Shown one piece after another: positions 1-11,398 of a stretch of 64,000 nt of DNA (positions are counted from its first letter, which is position 1; each line of letters starts with the position of its first letter). This DNA is from Diadophis punctatus similis (lineage: Eukaryota > Chordata > Lepidosauria > Squamata > Dipsadidae). Both the position numbers and the translations under genes were made by a program. The notes under the pieces were generated by a model, which had not been told where the DNA came from, did no database searches, and worked only from the letters and a program-made list of their open reading frames with translations. Location of the stretch: contig JALIGW010000016.1 in the NCBI GenBank assembly GCA_023053685.1, positions 15,739,973 through 15,803,972 on the forward strand, written 5' to 3'.

Positions 1-116
1 GTAAATCAGTTTCACAGTCCTTCTTTAATTGTCTCTTGCATACACTTCTCATTCATTTTAATGGCCGGGAGGAAATCAATGGTATTTATTTTTCGAGAAT
101 CAGCTTTCTTCCTTCT

Positions 117-1734
<1,618 letters not shown>

Positions 1735-1797
1735 TCGTTTTTCTTTGGAGACGGTTTTGCTTCTCATCCAAGAAGCGTCTTCAGCTCTGTGTGGTGA
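1735..1797 (-). mobile_element. fragment of dispersed repeat with GAAGAAG...GATGAGAAG...CGTCTTC core
   Basis: The reverse complement carries the same hairpin-bearing core seen at 22375, 35672 and 47105 on the plus strand. The family is probably a Penelope-like retroelement end, which is an inference from memory of its neighbours in fish and reptiles. The copy is truncated on both sides. Confidence 0.5.
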
Positions 1798-1936
1798 TTC
1801 ACTTTAACAAATGCCATGAAAAAAGTTCATAAAAATCGGGCACAATCAGGTGGTGACCCTCTGAACTACCCAGCATGACTTGGGACCCAAATTCAGGGCT
1901 CAATACGAAGTCATAAATCGAGGACTACCTGTACAG
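1798..1936 (+). mobile_element. Tigger/pogo-like MITE, 3' end only
   Basis: It ends with GAGGACTACCTGTA, the terminal inverted repeat shared by about 20 copies here. The internal 'TTAACAA...GGGCACAAT' and 'GGGCTCAATA' words match the 3' half of fuller copies such as 11399-11744. Confidence 0.75.
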
Positions 1937-2040
1937 GGTAACCAAGGAAAAGTTATTTCACAAAGCAAGCTATCCGTTTTTAAAAGCATGTTCCATATCC
2001 AGCTCTCCAATTATTATATAAGTTGGTGTGGGGCTGAAAA

Positions 2041-2215
2041 ATATTTATTTATTTATTTATATATTTATTTAATTTAATTTAATTTAATTTAATTAAAAGT
2101 TCTTATAGGCCGCCCAATCCCGTAGGACTCAGGGCGGCGTACAACAGAGATAAGAACGATACAATAAAATAGCATTACGTAATGTTACGAAACATTACGT
2201 TTCGTTTAAAAACCA
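2041..2215 (-). mobile_element. L2-type LINE, 3' end
   Basis: An ATTT-rich tail on the left, then GCCGCCCAATCCC and a GGGCGGC palindrome. On the minus strand this reads as the L2 3' UTR hairpin (CGCCCTGAGT...GGGCGG) followed by an A-rich tail. Similar ends lie at 37060, 46137, 46521 and 63374. No coding part is visible. Confidence 0.75.
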
Positions 2216-2329
2216 TTCATACATGGGGGAATCCTCTCTTCACTTATTTGTCAAACAAACTCTTCATTTATTTGTCAAACATGTTTTGACAATTTTTTTT
2301 TAAACTTTTTAAAATTGTTTTAAAGATTT

Positions 2330-2412
2330 TACTGTTTAGTTGTTCTCTAAAATGCTGTACGCCGCCCTGAGTCCCTTGGGAGTAGGGCGGCATAGAAGAA
2401 TTCCTAAATAAA
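2330..2412 (+). mobile_element. L2-type LINE, 3' end
   Basis: GCCGCCCTGAGTCCCTTGGG and a GGGCGGCAT hairpin followed by an AATAAATAAATAA tail. It lies in the opposite orientation to the copy at 2041-2215. Between them (2235-2282) the words CATTTATTTGTCAAAC and CACTTATTTGTCAAAC form a short direct repeat. Confidence 0.75.
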
Positions 2413-2865
2413 TAAATAAACAAACATGTACAGGATAGTAGTTGTTTGTATAAACATAAGTAAAAAGTACAGATAAAAGAGGACAGTAGGACAGGGACGG
2501 TAGGCACAGTGGTGCACTTATGCACGCCCCTTACAGACCTCTTAGGATTGGGGTGAGGTCAACTGTAGACAGTCTAAGGCAGTGTTTCCCAACCTTGGCA
2601 ACTTGAAGATGTCTGGACTTCAACTTCCAGAATTCCCCAGCCAGCTTTGCTGGCTGGGGAATTCTGGGAGTTGAAGTCCAGACATCTTCAAGTTGCCAAG
2701 GTTGGGAAACACTGGTCTAAGGTTAAAGTTTTGGGGGTTTGGGGAAGAAACCACAGAGTCAGGTAGTGCATTCCAGGCATTGATCACTCTGTTGCTGAAG
2801 TCGTATTTTCTGCAGTCGAGTTTGGAGCGGTTTACGTTGAGTTTGAATCTATTATTTTGCTTCCC
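2413..2865 (-). mobile_element. CR1/L3-group LINE 3' end, interrupted by a MITE
   Basis: The sequence matches the reverse complement of 61690-62215, which encodes the C-terminal LINE region with 'KYDF..RV.N.WN.LPD'. It is split by the hAT MITE at 2580-2714 with a clear target duplication, so the LINE is older than the MITE. Confidence 0.75.
2580..2714. mobile_element. palindromic hAT MITE with 8-bp target duplication
   Basis: 135 bp made of two 65-bp arms and a 5-base loop. I count one mismatch between the arms. The ends are CAGTGTTTCCCAACC and its complement. Flanks 2572-2579 and 2715-2722 are both GTCTAAGG, an exact 8-bp duplication as expected for hAT transposition. Relatives lie at 42693, 63088 and 63749. 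Confidence 0.9.
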
Positions 2866-3247
2866 AACTTTTAGAGATTTCCAGAAGCTGTGTCAATCCA
2901 ACTTTGCAAATGCAAATTCTCTTCACGAAAGCAGCATGTTGCTGCTTCTTTTCTTCCCTTCCAGTTGTGCATTTTGCGTTTAATAGCGCAGCACAGTCTC
3001 GGGGGGTGGGGGGGGGAGGGAATAAAATAAACTCACAGAGATATCCTTTTATAGACACAAGGACAGCTGCTGCGTAATTCGAAATATGCTGTAACACATA
3101 CATAGAGTTCCAGGCTGTCGTTTTCACCCAGCAGAACCATCAGTTCTGAATCACTCTATAGATTTTACATATGTGAATGCAGGCCTTGGGGGGGGGGGCC
3201 TCTGAGCAAAAATGTATAATAAAGAAGCATCAGATAGTATTGACTTG
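2866..3247. other. unannotated single-copy-looking sequence
   Basis: No repeat family recognised. G runs occur at 3001-3018 and 3187-3198. Confidence 0.5.
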
Positions 3248-3648
3248 CAGGGGTGAAATCCAGCAGGTTCTGACAGGCTCTGGAGACCCAGTAGTGGAAA
3301 TTTTGAGTAGTTTGGAGAACCGGTAGCGGAAATTTTGAGTAGTTCGGAGAACCGGTAGCGAAAATTTTGAGTAGTTCGGAGAACCGGTAGCAGGAATTTT
3401 GAGTAGTTTGGAGAACCGGTAGCAGGAATTTTGAGTAGTTCGGAGAACCGGCAAATACCACCTCTGGCTGTCTCCAGAGTGGGGAGGGAATGGAGATTTT
3501 GCAATATCCTTCCCCCAGGAGTGGGGAGGGAATGGGGATTTTATAGTATCCTTCCCCTGCCAAGCCCAAGCCATGCCCACCAAGCCACACCACACCCACC
3601 AAGCCACGCCCACAGAACCGGTAGTAAAAAACCTGGATTTCACCACTG
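3248..3648 (+). mobile_element. hAT-like non-autonomous element with internal minisatellite
   Basis: Terminal inverted repeats are CAGGGGTGAAATCCAG and GGATTTCACCACTG. The interior has GAACCGGTAG words and a two-fold repeat of a 42-base GGGAGGGAATGG segment. The related copy at 63242-63609 has a perfect 8-bp target duplication, which supports the hAT assignment. Here the flanks are only weakly alike. Confidence 0.8.
3296..3452. repeat. 32-bp minisatellite, about 5 copies
   Basis: The unit contains ATTTTGAGTAGTTCGGAGAA followed by CCGGTAGC and is repeated five times with a few substitutions inside the hAT element. The long minus-strand frames over it are open only because of the repeat. Confidence 0.9.
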
Positions 3649-3793
3649 TTATTGAGATATTTTGGGGAGTAGGGGGTAGAGGATCAGTTGTAAGATCAAA
3701 GTTTTCTCGTGGTCTTCTGAACAATGAAAAAAGTGGCTTTTTCCCTCTTCTAAAACAGTCCTTTCCCCATATGAACAGAGAGTTTTGGAACTA

Positions 3794-4075
3794 CAGGTAG
3801 TCCTCGACTTACAACAGTTCACTTAGTGACCGTTTAAACTTACAACGGCACTGAAAAAGTAAGATATGACCATTTTTCTCACTAATGACCTTTGCAGCAT
3901 CCCCATGGTCACATGGATTTATATTCAGAGGCTTGGAAACTGACTCATGTTTATGACGGTTGCAGGGTCCCGGGGTCATGTGACCTCCTTTTGCGACCTT
4001 CTGACAAACGAAGCCAGATTTACTCAACAACCGTGTTAGTAATTTAACAACTGCACTGATTCACTTAACAAACTG
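3794..4075 (+). mobile_element. Tigger/pogo-like MITE, 3'-truncated
   Basis: It begins CAGGTAGTCCTCGACTTACA after a TA and contains CCCCATGGTCAC and GACGGTTGCAG. It lacks the closing GAGGACTACCTG repeat, so the 3' end is lost. Full copies are about 350-400 bp. CAGGTAGTCCTC..GAGGACTACCTG ends with TA flanks suggest the pogo/Tigger branch of Tc1/mariner. Confidence 0.8.
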
Positions 4076-4138
4076 AAATTCTGAAGCAGGAAGGGGAAAA
4101 CATTGAAAACATTATGGCTGTGTAATCATGTGATACAG

Positions 4139-4714
4139 CAATAGCAATAGCACTTAAAGACTTATATACCGCTTTACGGTGCTTTACACCCCTCTCTAAG
4201 CGGTTTACAGAATCAGCATATTGGCCCCAACAATCTGGGTCCTCATTTTACCGACCTCGGAAGGATGGAAGGCTGAGTCAACCTTAAGGTCAGGGTTGTC
4301 AGATAGGAATTTTCCTATCAAGAGGCGATTTTAGGATCTTGCTTCCCTGAAGTCATTCATACTTAGAAAATAAAACCGAGATTCAATTTCTAATTAACAA
4401 AATATTTATTTCAGTACAAAAGTAACAAAAGAATAAACCCTTAATAAGCTACATCTTCTCAGCTAAGTATTTCACATCTGCCTCAGGCGAGGCTTCGAAG
4501 AAGAAAGGAAGTGGGAGTAGACAAAACTCCTGGAATGCACGCATGCATAGTAAAACATATCACATGTCTGCTTGATTAGAAATTATAGTAAACCTAGAAA
4601 TATTGCAGAGATGCACAACTGGCAATTATTCACATCGTGGCAAGGGTAGAACTCCTAATAGTGGACAGAGTTAGCCTGCAATACTGCATTCTAGCCACTG
4701 CGCCACCACGGCTC
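4139..4714 (-). mobile_element. tRNA-derived SINE with MIR/L2-like tail, split by an LTR
   Basis: On the minus strand it starts GAGCCGTGGTGGCGCAGTGG (pol III A-box region), passes TCCGAGGTCGGTAAAATGAGG and ends GTATATAAGTC. The solo LTR at 4297-4642 lies between its two halves, so the SINE was there first. Confidence 0.85.
4297..4642 (-). mobile_element. solo LTR, 346 bp
   Basis: It begins TGTCAGATAGG and ends ATCGTGGCA, giving TG...CA ends. It is flanked by an exact 5-bp duplication AGGGT (4292-4296 and 4643-4647) inside a SINE. AATAAA on the minus strand near 4400 fits a polyadenylation signal and a minus orientation. No internal region is present. The LTR at 13361-13686 has similar ends. 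Confidence 0.8.
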
Positions 4715-5330
4715 ATACGCTTCACTAAGATAGCGAAAGCAGCTACATTCACACAACCTCTTATGTTTAGTTCTAATCCGGGTTTTCCTTTTGGCGAATC
4801 GGTTTATGATTCAAGTATTATGCAAATCCAAGGAATCAGTTAAGCAAATAAAGCATATTTTTTGATTATATGAATCTGGCGGATGTCTGCCAATGCTATG
4901 TACCCGGTGTCAACCTAGATATGGTCATAGCCAATTTACAAGCTTTACATTTGAACGCTCTTCCACGAAATGGTTCCACTTAAAAGAAGAAGTCCTACGT
5001 TATCTGCCAAGTGCAACGGACAGTTGATTGAACACATTGCATTGGGATGTGTTAGCTCCAAAATGCCTGCTAAAATGAAAATTACATTGCTCCATAGTTT
5101 GGGGTGATTTTATGTCATTTGCATAATGATGTCCTTCGCTTCAATTTCATGATGTCATTATGGAAATGAAGTAAACTGATCTAACTGATGTAATTAGTGT
5201 CACTTGTGCGATGACACACCATACCGTAAATCAACATAAATTGAATGGCGTTGTCCAGATTAATACGGTTACTTTGGAAGCAATGGACCTGTCCATTATT
5301 TGAGGGGATGTCAGGATGGAAATTTAATGG
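4715..5330. other. unannotated, possibly single-copy
   Basis: About 600 bp without recognisable repeats or long frames. The AT-rich segment 5080-5270 with several TGATGT/TGTCAT words looks non-repetitive and could be tested for conservation. Confidence 0.45.
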
Positions 5331-5672
5331 AGTAACAGAATAACAGAGTTGGAAGAGACCTTGGAGGTCTTCTAGTCCACCCCCTGGCTCATGCAGGAAA
5401 CTCTATGCCATTTCAGACAAATGGTTGTCCAACATCTTCTTAAAAACTTCCAGTGTTGGAGCATTCACAACTTCTGGAGGCAATTTATTCCACTGATTAA
5501 TTGTTCTCACTGTCAGGAAATTTCTCCTTAGTTCTAGGTTGCTTCTCTCCTTGATTAGTTTTCACCCATTGCTTCTTATTCTGCCTTCAAGGTGCTTTGG
5601 AGAATAGGTTGACCCCCTCTTCTTATGGCAACCCCTTAGATATTGGAACACTGCTATCATGTCATCCCTAGT

Positions 5673-6090
5673 CAGAGGTGGGCTTCACATAATTTAACAA
5701 CCGGTTTGCCCAGAATCGAAAATGTGAGCGAGCGCACCTTGTGCACATGCACGCTGCGTCAAAAACACGGCGATTGTATAGGACGGGACAGCTTCGCTCG
5801 CACACGTGCCTTGCGCACATGCGCGCTGCATAAAAACATGGCGATTGTATAGGACGGGACAGCTTCGCTCGCACACGTGCCTTGCGCACATGCACGCTAC
5901 ATCAAAAACATGGCGATTGTATAGGACGGGACAGCTTCGCTCGCACATGTGCCTTGCGCACATGCATGCTGCATCAAAAATACGACGATTGTATAAGACG
6001 GGATAGCGCCGGGGCAGGTGGGTAGCCCCAGCCACAGACCGTAACTACCGGTGCACCCGACCCAGTCCGAACCGGCTGAACCCACCCCTG
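5673..6090. mobile_element. hAT-like element with 71-bp minisatellite
   Basis: The ends are CAGAGGTGGGCTTCAC and GAACCCACCCCTG. The flanks TCCCTAGT (5665-5672) and CCCCTAGT (6091-6098) agree at seven of eight positions, which is a hAT-type target duplication in CR1. The element is CpG-rich, unlike its surroundings. Confidence 0.85.
5698..6000. repeat. 71-72 bp tandem repeat, about 4 units
   Basis: GCGATTGTATAGGACGGGAC recurs at 5770, 5841, 5913 and, with changes, 5985. Because 72 is a multiple of three, frames stay open on both strands. This is not evidence of coding. Confidence 0.9.
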
Positions 6091-6325
6091 CCCCTAGTCC
6101 TTCTTTTCATTAAACTAGACAGACCCAATTCCAGCAACCGTTCTTTATATGTTTTAGCCTTCAGTCCCCTAATCATATTTACTGCTCTTCTCTGTACTAT
6201 TTCTAGAGTCTCAACATCTTTTTTTATATCGTAGCGACCAAAACTGGATGTTAATATTTCAAATGTGGTTTTACCAAGGCATTATAAAGTGATATTAACA
6301 CTTCACGTGATCTTGATCAATCAAT

Positions 6326-6748
6326 CAAAGATGATTAGGGGACTGGAGGATAAAACATATAAAGAACGGTTGCAGGAACTGGGTATGTCTAGTTTAATGA
6401 AAAGAAGGACTAGGGGAGACATGATAGCAGTGTTCCAATATTTAATGGGCTGCCACAAAGAAGAGGGAGTCAAACTATTCTCCAAAGCACCTGAGGGCAG
6501 GACAAGAAGCAATGGGTGGAAACTAAACAAGGGGAGAAGTAACTTAGAACTAAGGAGAAATTTCCTGACAGTTAGAACAATTAATCCATGGAACAGCCTG
6601 CCTCCAGAAGTTGTGAATGCTCCAACAATGGAAGTTTTAAAGAAGAGATTGGATAACCATTTGTCTGAAGTAGTGTAGGGTTTCCTGCCTAAGCAGGGGG
6701 TTGGACTAGAAGACCTCGAAAGTCCCTTCCATCTCTGTTACTATTACT
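6326..6748 (+). mobile_element. CR1 LINE 3' end with ORF2 C-terminus
   Basis: The frame from 6331 to the stop at 6676 encodes the CR1 tail: RTRGDMIAVFQYLMG, then GWKLNKGRSNLELR, then PWNSLPPEVVNAP. The 3' UTR GTTGGACTAGAAGACCTC and a CTGTTACTATTACT tail follow. It is heavily 5'-truncated. It lies back to back with the minus-strand CR1 at 5331-6317 and the two share about 400 bp of the same region in inverted orientation. Confidence 0.9.
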
Positions 6749-7602
6749 AACATCCTATCAGTCACAAGCACAACATGAAGTTTCAACTACATGTGTGAAG
6801 ATTTCAAGTTGCCAACATGTTGGTTTCAAACTGATTTTAATACTCTATAGCTTCCAGTGTTGCCATGGATTCGGGCAGCCTTGCAAATTTGATAAACTAA
6901 TGAGAAATAAATCAGTAAATAAGTATTCCTCAAGGAAACGGAGAGAACACAATGACAAACCACGTGCTTTGATTGCATAAGCTTTTAAGAATTTCCATTT
7001 TCGCCTGGATTTTTGCTTAGAGAGAGAAATTAGGTCTCCGCTCCAAATGGCCATTGATTTATTTCTCACTCGTCCAAGCTGCCATTATTTAAATGCTAGG
7101 CTTCATTTTGATTATTTTAATGACCGCGGTAGAAGAGATATTATTTTTGCAGATAACGCCATCATTGCAACTTGAGCAAAAAAAGTGAAAAAATTGTTAG
7201 TCTCTCTAATCTGTTCTGAGATGTCCATCTGTTTCCCAGTTTTTTAAAAAAGTATTTTCATGGCACACAGAAGGTTTTGGTCACTTCCTTTTAATGCTAT
7301 GTTGGCATATTATTGGAATATTTTACTTTGGCCACCAATTTGTCATCTAAAAAAATGTCCTGAAAGACCACAAATGGCACCCAAATTTCTGTTGCTAAGT
7401 TAGACATTCAGGGTTCCAAATAGCATCCAAAACTAAATCAGAGTCCGAGGCAAAGTATTCCTCAAAGTTCCAATTTATTAACAGAGCCATGTTGGCACAT
7501 CTGTGAGAAACCTGAATCTAAAGCTCCGAGAGTTTCTCCAACCAGTTTAAAGTTCATTCCCTTGTTCCCACACCCACAAGTAGACACGGGGTGAGTTTTC
7601 AA
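6749..7602. other. unannotated, AT-rich, possibly single-copy
   Basis: No gene seen. A remnant of about 35 bp at 7379-7412 resembles the Tigger-like 3' end. The rest (6790-7370) is non-repetitive in appearance. Confidence 0.45.
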
Positions 7603-8135
7603 CAGTAAGCTGATGAACACCCAGCTGTACATCATCACCCCGTCTCAATTCAGGGAGGCAGTCGATGTAATGTGCCGGTGACTGGACGATGTCAGGATCT
7701 GGATGGGGAGAAACAGACTCAAGCTCAACCCCAACAAGACTGAGTGGCTCTGGATATTGCCTCCTAAGGACCATGTCGACTGTCCCTCCTTGGTTCTTGA
7801 GGGAGAAAAATTAACTCCCTCGGAACGGGTTCGCAATTTGGGAGTCCTCCTAGATCCACAGCTAAAATTAGATCAACACCTTACAGCTGTGGCTAGGGGA
7901 GCTTTTGCACAGGTTCGCCTGGTGCACCAATTGCGACCATACCTGGAGAAGGAGGCTCTACTCACGGTCACTCATGCCCTTGTCAGCTCCCGATTGGACT
8001 ACTGTAATGCGCTCTACATGGGGCTACCCTTGAAGAGCATTCGGAGACTTCAACTGGTGCAAAATGCGGCTGCGCGTGCTGTGGTGGGTGTTTCAAGATA
8101 CACCAACCACAGGCAGTAGGGCGGCATATAAGAAT
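7603..8135 (+). mobile_element. L2 LINE, 5'-truncated and internally deleted
   Basis: The open frame from 7703 to 8119 aligns with the L2 at 57200-57650: GRNRLKLNPNKTEWLW, SRLDYCNALYMGLPLKS, then RRLQLVQNAAARAV. The degraded YADD region lies just upstream (about 7610). At about 8100 the coding sequence jumps directly into the 3' tail hairpin (AGTAGGGCGGCATATAAGAA), so about 400 bp present in the longer copy is missing. Confidence 0.88.
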
Positions 8136-8137
8136 AA

Positions 8138-8224
<87 letters not shown>

Positions 8225-8226
8225 AT
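8136..8226. repeat. (AAAT)n tail of L2
   Basis: About 22 perfect TAAA units directly after the L2 3' end. L2-type tails in this window are repeatedly of this form. Confidence 0.97.
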
Positions 8227-8439
8227 AGTTCATCACGTTGTCCATTCGTCTTTTGCCAACGTGTCCGTCACTCCCATCAGCTTCCGGCCAGGTGCCGAAC
8301 AAAGGATGACCTTAAAAACCTAAAAGGAATGTGTTATGGCTACATGTCTACATTGCTCATGCAACCGCCCCTCCCAAATTCCCACAGCAAGAGTCCAGTG
8401 AGGCAGGCCAAAATCTCAAAGAAAATATGGCTTCAGCCT

Positions 8440-8732
8440 GACACATTTGTTAAGGGAGTTTTGCCCCATTCTTGCTACAGTTCTTAAGTGAATCACCGCA
8501 GCGGTTAAGTTAGTAACACGGTTGCTAAGCGAATCTGGATTCTCCATTGACTTTGCTTGTCAAAAGGGGGTCACATGACCCCAGGACACTGCAACCGTCA
8601 TAAATATGAGTCAGCCGCCAAGCGTCTGAATTTTGATCACACGACCATGGGGATGCTGAAATGGTTGTTAAGTGTGAAAAACTATCTCACAAGTCACTTT
8701 TTTCAGTACGGGCTTAACTTCGAAGGGTCGCA
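8440..8732 (-). mobile_element. Tigger/pogo-like MITE, partial
   Basis: The reverse complement of the family interior is present: CATTTGTTAAGGGAG, TGACTTTGCTTGTCA and GACACTGCAACCGTCATAAA. Both terminal repeats are degraded or missing. Confidence 0.75.
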
Positions 8733-9260
8733 AAACTGTACATATGTACATACTATAAAAATGCAGTTTCAGAAACATTACACAGCTCTTAATTGACTTA
8801 AATATATTAGTGATGTTATTAGGGGTTTTGGTCTTTGGGAAGAGATGATGAACTGCTAATCAGGAAAATAAAATCTAGCTATAGATGCTGACAGTGTACA
8901 ACCCATCACAACATTTTATGTGCCCCGTATTTGATTCTCACATTAACAACTTCCTCAATTGGCTTTGGCTGCTGGCCCACTAAAATCCAAAACTCTTTTG
9001 ACCAATTAAAGAAAATGTGCCTGATTAAAGTTATTCAATTAAACAAATCTTGGTCAGCAAAACCATTAAAATGAAATGCCCTAATGGAATTTATTTAAAT
9101 GTGCATATGGTTACAGCAATTGCTCTGAAGGAAAGGGTTTTTCATTTTTAGATATTGAATTCCTGTCCTGCAATGACCTCTGTTTTAGAAAAAGACAAAG
9201 GTTGGGTCCCCCCCCCCCAAAAAAACCAGTCATGTCTAGGGCTGAGGTGTTCATCTGAGG
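8733..9260. other. unannotated, possibly single-copy
   Basis: No repeat or gene recognised. AT-rich non-repetitive sequence at 8940-9130. A short C and A run lies at 9210-9225. Confidence 0.45.
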
Positions 9261-9268
9261 GATGGTTG

Positions 9269-9570
9269 CAGTGGTGGGTTCCTACCGGTGCGGTCCAGTC
9301 TATCGTTCCGGTAGCGGCCCGCCGATTGCACAATTTGCACGCGACAGCTCCAGTGCTGTCTTCGCCGGTCCGTCGCACGGCACCATATTTTTTTCTGAAT
9401 TTTTGGCCTTTTTTTGCTTCCTGCGCATGCGCGGAAGCAAAATCTTGCGAGGGGACGCACACGTGAGATTCCGGCAATTTTTTGCTTCCGCACATGCACG
9501 GAAGCAAAATCACGTGAGGGGACACGCGCGCATAGCGCACCGGTAGGCAGCTAAGAGGAACCCGCCCCTG
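9269..9570. mobile_element. hAT-like element with perfect 8-bp target duplication
   Basis: 302 bp, from CAGTGGTGGGTTCCTACCGG to AGAGGAACCCGCCCCTG. Flanks 9261-9268 and 9571-9578 are both GATGGTTG. The interior contains two copies of TTGCTTCC(G/T)CGCATGCGCGGAA-like palindromes, one including TGCGCATGCGCG. Confidence 0.9.
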
Positions 9571-9604
9571 GATGGTTGCCATCTCTGCTTCTTAGCCAAG
9601 GGAC

Positions 9605-10050
9605 TTGCGGTATCCGAAGATGTTTCTCAGGTCATGTGACCAGCAGGACATCATACTGCAGTACAGAGCACACAATATAACACAGAAAGATGTTACCTTC
9701 CCACCAGCGATGAAATCTACTTACCTTCCCTACCGGATCGGAAGCGCACGTTTTGCGCGCCACCGTCACGTGTGCTTTTTTACCCTCTGCGCATACGCAG
9801 AAGGCTTTGCGCATGCGCAGAGGGTTAAAAAAAGAAAATGGCGACGTCCGGGCGGGTGGACGGAGCCTCGCGCTGCCGCCGCTACCAGTTATCCGAACCA
9901 CCGGCGGCTGCTGCTACAGGTACACCCGGACCGGGCCAAACTGGTAGCTTTTCACCCCTGCTTTCCACTGAAGTGGTATCTATTTATCTACTCGCATTTT
10001 CATGCTTTCGAATTGCTAGGTGGACAGGAGCTGGAACAAGGAACAAGAGT
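9605..10050 (-). mobile_element. BovB-mobilised squamate SINE (Sauria-SINE type), split by a hAT
   Basis: The minus strand holds AAGTGGTATCTATTTATCTA-type sequence and GTCATGTGACC, recalled from squamate SINEs with BovB tails. The hAT at 9705-9960 sits within it at CTTCCCAC. The family name is from memory and unsearched. Confidence 0.65.
9705..9960. mobile_element. hAT-like element with NRF1-type palindrome
   Basis: It runs from CAGCGATGAAATCTACTTAC to TAGCTTTTCACCCCTG. Flanks CTTCCCAC (9697-9704) and CTTTCCAC (9961-9968) differ at one base. The centre has the palindrome ACCCTCTGCGCATACGCAG with its partner TGCGCATGCGCAGAGGGT. Confidence 0.85.
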
Positions 10051-10051
10051 T

Positions 10052-10133
10052 TTTCCTTCCTTCCTTCCTTCCTTCCTTCCTTCCTTCCTTCCTTCCTTCC
10101 TTCCTTCCTTCCTTCCTTCCCTCCTTCCTTCCT
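10052..10133. repeat. (TTCC)n microsatellite
   Basis: About 20 TTCC units with one CTCC variant, at the boundary of the SINE. Confidence 0.97.
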
Positions 10134-10933
10134 CGCGGTATCCTGCTGTCATGTGATTACCAATTGCAACTTTCTTTGCTAACTTCCTAAAGGTCAAAAT
10201 CAAGCCAGCAGGACATGATATCCTCATTTAATGACCCGCAATGATTCACTTCATGATGGCAACCAGAAGTGCCAGAATATCGGTCACTAAAAGCAGTATG
10301 TTGGCCTTCGTATCTGCATCAATTAGTAAGAGAAATTACGATTTCGATTCTGATCGCTATCATTAACTGAGGACTGCTATTAATGCTTGTCTGGTTGAGA
10401 ACTACAGTATCTTTATACATCACCTACACCGTGAATTTCATCACCTTCACAAGGGAAGCTTTGTAAATCAGAGATTCAAGATGAGACATTATCACTTAGA
10501 AATGATTTATGGTGTATGGAATGTATAGAAATATATATGAATATGAATAAGTTATATCCCAGAAGTAATATTTGAAAGAGGCTAGGGGGTGGGGTGGGGT
10601 TTAGGGGTGGGTGGGAAGGGGAAAGGGAGGGGGAAGGGGGGGAGAAAAAGGGGGGGACCAGAAATTGGGAAGATTTTAAATGACAAACACATTTAAAGAA
10701 AAGAATTAAAGTATAAGATTAGAAATGGAATAATTGGGAATAAAATAAGATTACGTACAATTCAGGGTTGCTGGAAAACCATCCCAGAAAGGAGAAAATA
10801 TAGCAAAGAAGGAGGGAGAAGAAGGAGAAAGTAAGTAGAAGAGGGAAAAGAGGGATAAGAGATGAGAGAGGGTAGGAGAGGAAGGAGAGAAGAGGTGAGG
10901 AGAGAGAGGAAGAAAGTAGCTCAGGAGGAGAAG
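10134..10933. other. unannotated, G-rich in the middle, purine-rich at the end
   Basis: 10134-10290 contains eroded Tigger-like words (TTAATGACCCGCAATGATTC). 10500-10584 is AT-rich. 10800-10933 is almost pure purine (GGAGAAGAAGGAGAAAG). No coding signal. Confidence 0.5.
10585..10657 (+). other. G-rich tract with G-quadruplex potential
   Basis: At least ten runs of three or more G separated by one to five bases over about 73 bp, far beyond the minimal four-run quadruplex pattern. The function is unknown. Confidence 0.75.
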
Positions 10934-11155
10934 AATAGCACTTAGACTTATATACCGCTTCATAGTGCTTTACAGCCCTCTCTAAGCGGTTTACAGAGTT
11001 CAGCATATTGCCCCCAACAATCTGGGTCCTCATTTTACCAACCTCAGAAGGATGGAAGGCTGAGTCAACCTTGAGCCGGTGAGATTTGAACAGCTGAACT
11101 GCTGAACTAGCAGTAGCCTGCAGTGCTGCATTTAACCACTGCACCATCTCGGCTC
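10934..11155 (-). mobile_element. tRNA-derived SINE with MIR/L2-like tail
   Basis: Complete on the minus strand: GAGCCGAGATGGTGCAGTGG head, TTTGAACAGCTG-type B-box area, TGGTAAAATGAGGACCC core and a GTATATAAGTCTAAGTGCTA tail. It is inserted in a purine-rich stretch that continues on both sides (GAGGAG / GGGGAGGAAG). Confidence 0.9.
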
Positions 11156-11398
11156 CTCAAGGGGAGGAAGGGAGGAAGGGAAGGAAAGAAGAAATGGAAG
11201 GAGGGGTTATAAGATAAAGGGGGGGATGGAAGAAAAAGCAATCCTGAACTAAAATAAAGCAATAAGATAAATATAAGAAATATGTATAAATATGACATGA
11301 ATGTATAAAAGATTGAAATGAGATGATAAATATGTGAAATGTCCATATGGAAATATAATTAAAAACTTTTAACAGAAGATGAGACATCATCAACATAT

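Larger units (their letters stand above)
5331..6317 (-). mobile_element. CR1 LINE 3' part, split by a hAT
   Basis: The plus strand opens AACAGAGTTGGAAGAGACC, the reverse of the CR1 end (GGTCCCTTCCAACTCTGTT). Read on the minus strand it covers the C-terminal ORF2 region and 3' UTR. The hAT at 5673-6090 splits it. The left piece ends at 5672 and the right piece resumes at 6091. Confidence 0.88.

Noticed and set aside
3296..3452. CRISPR-like regular repeats
   Set aside because: Units are contiguous without spacers, and the genome is eukaryotic.
3151..3724. Overlapping minus-strand frames with repeated YSKFPLP-type units
   Set aside because: They lie in the 32-bp minisatellite of a hAT element. 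All three frames are open because the repeat lacks stops.
5668..6085. Frames with repeated CMCARHVCERSCPVLYNR-like units
   Set aside because: The 71-72 bp tandem unit keeps the frame open. It is a hAT interior, not a cysteine-repeat protein.
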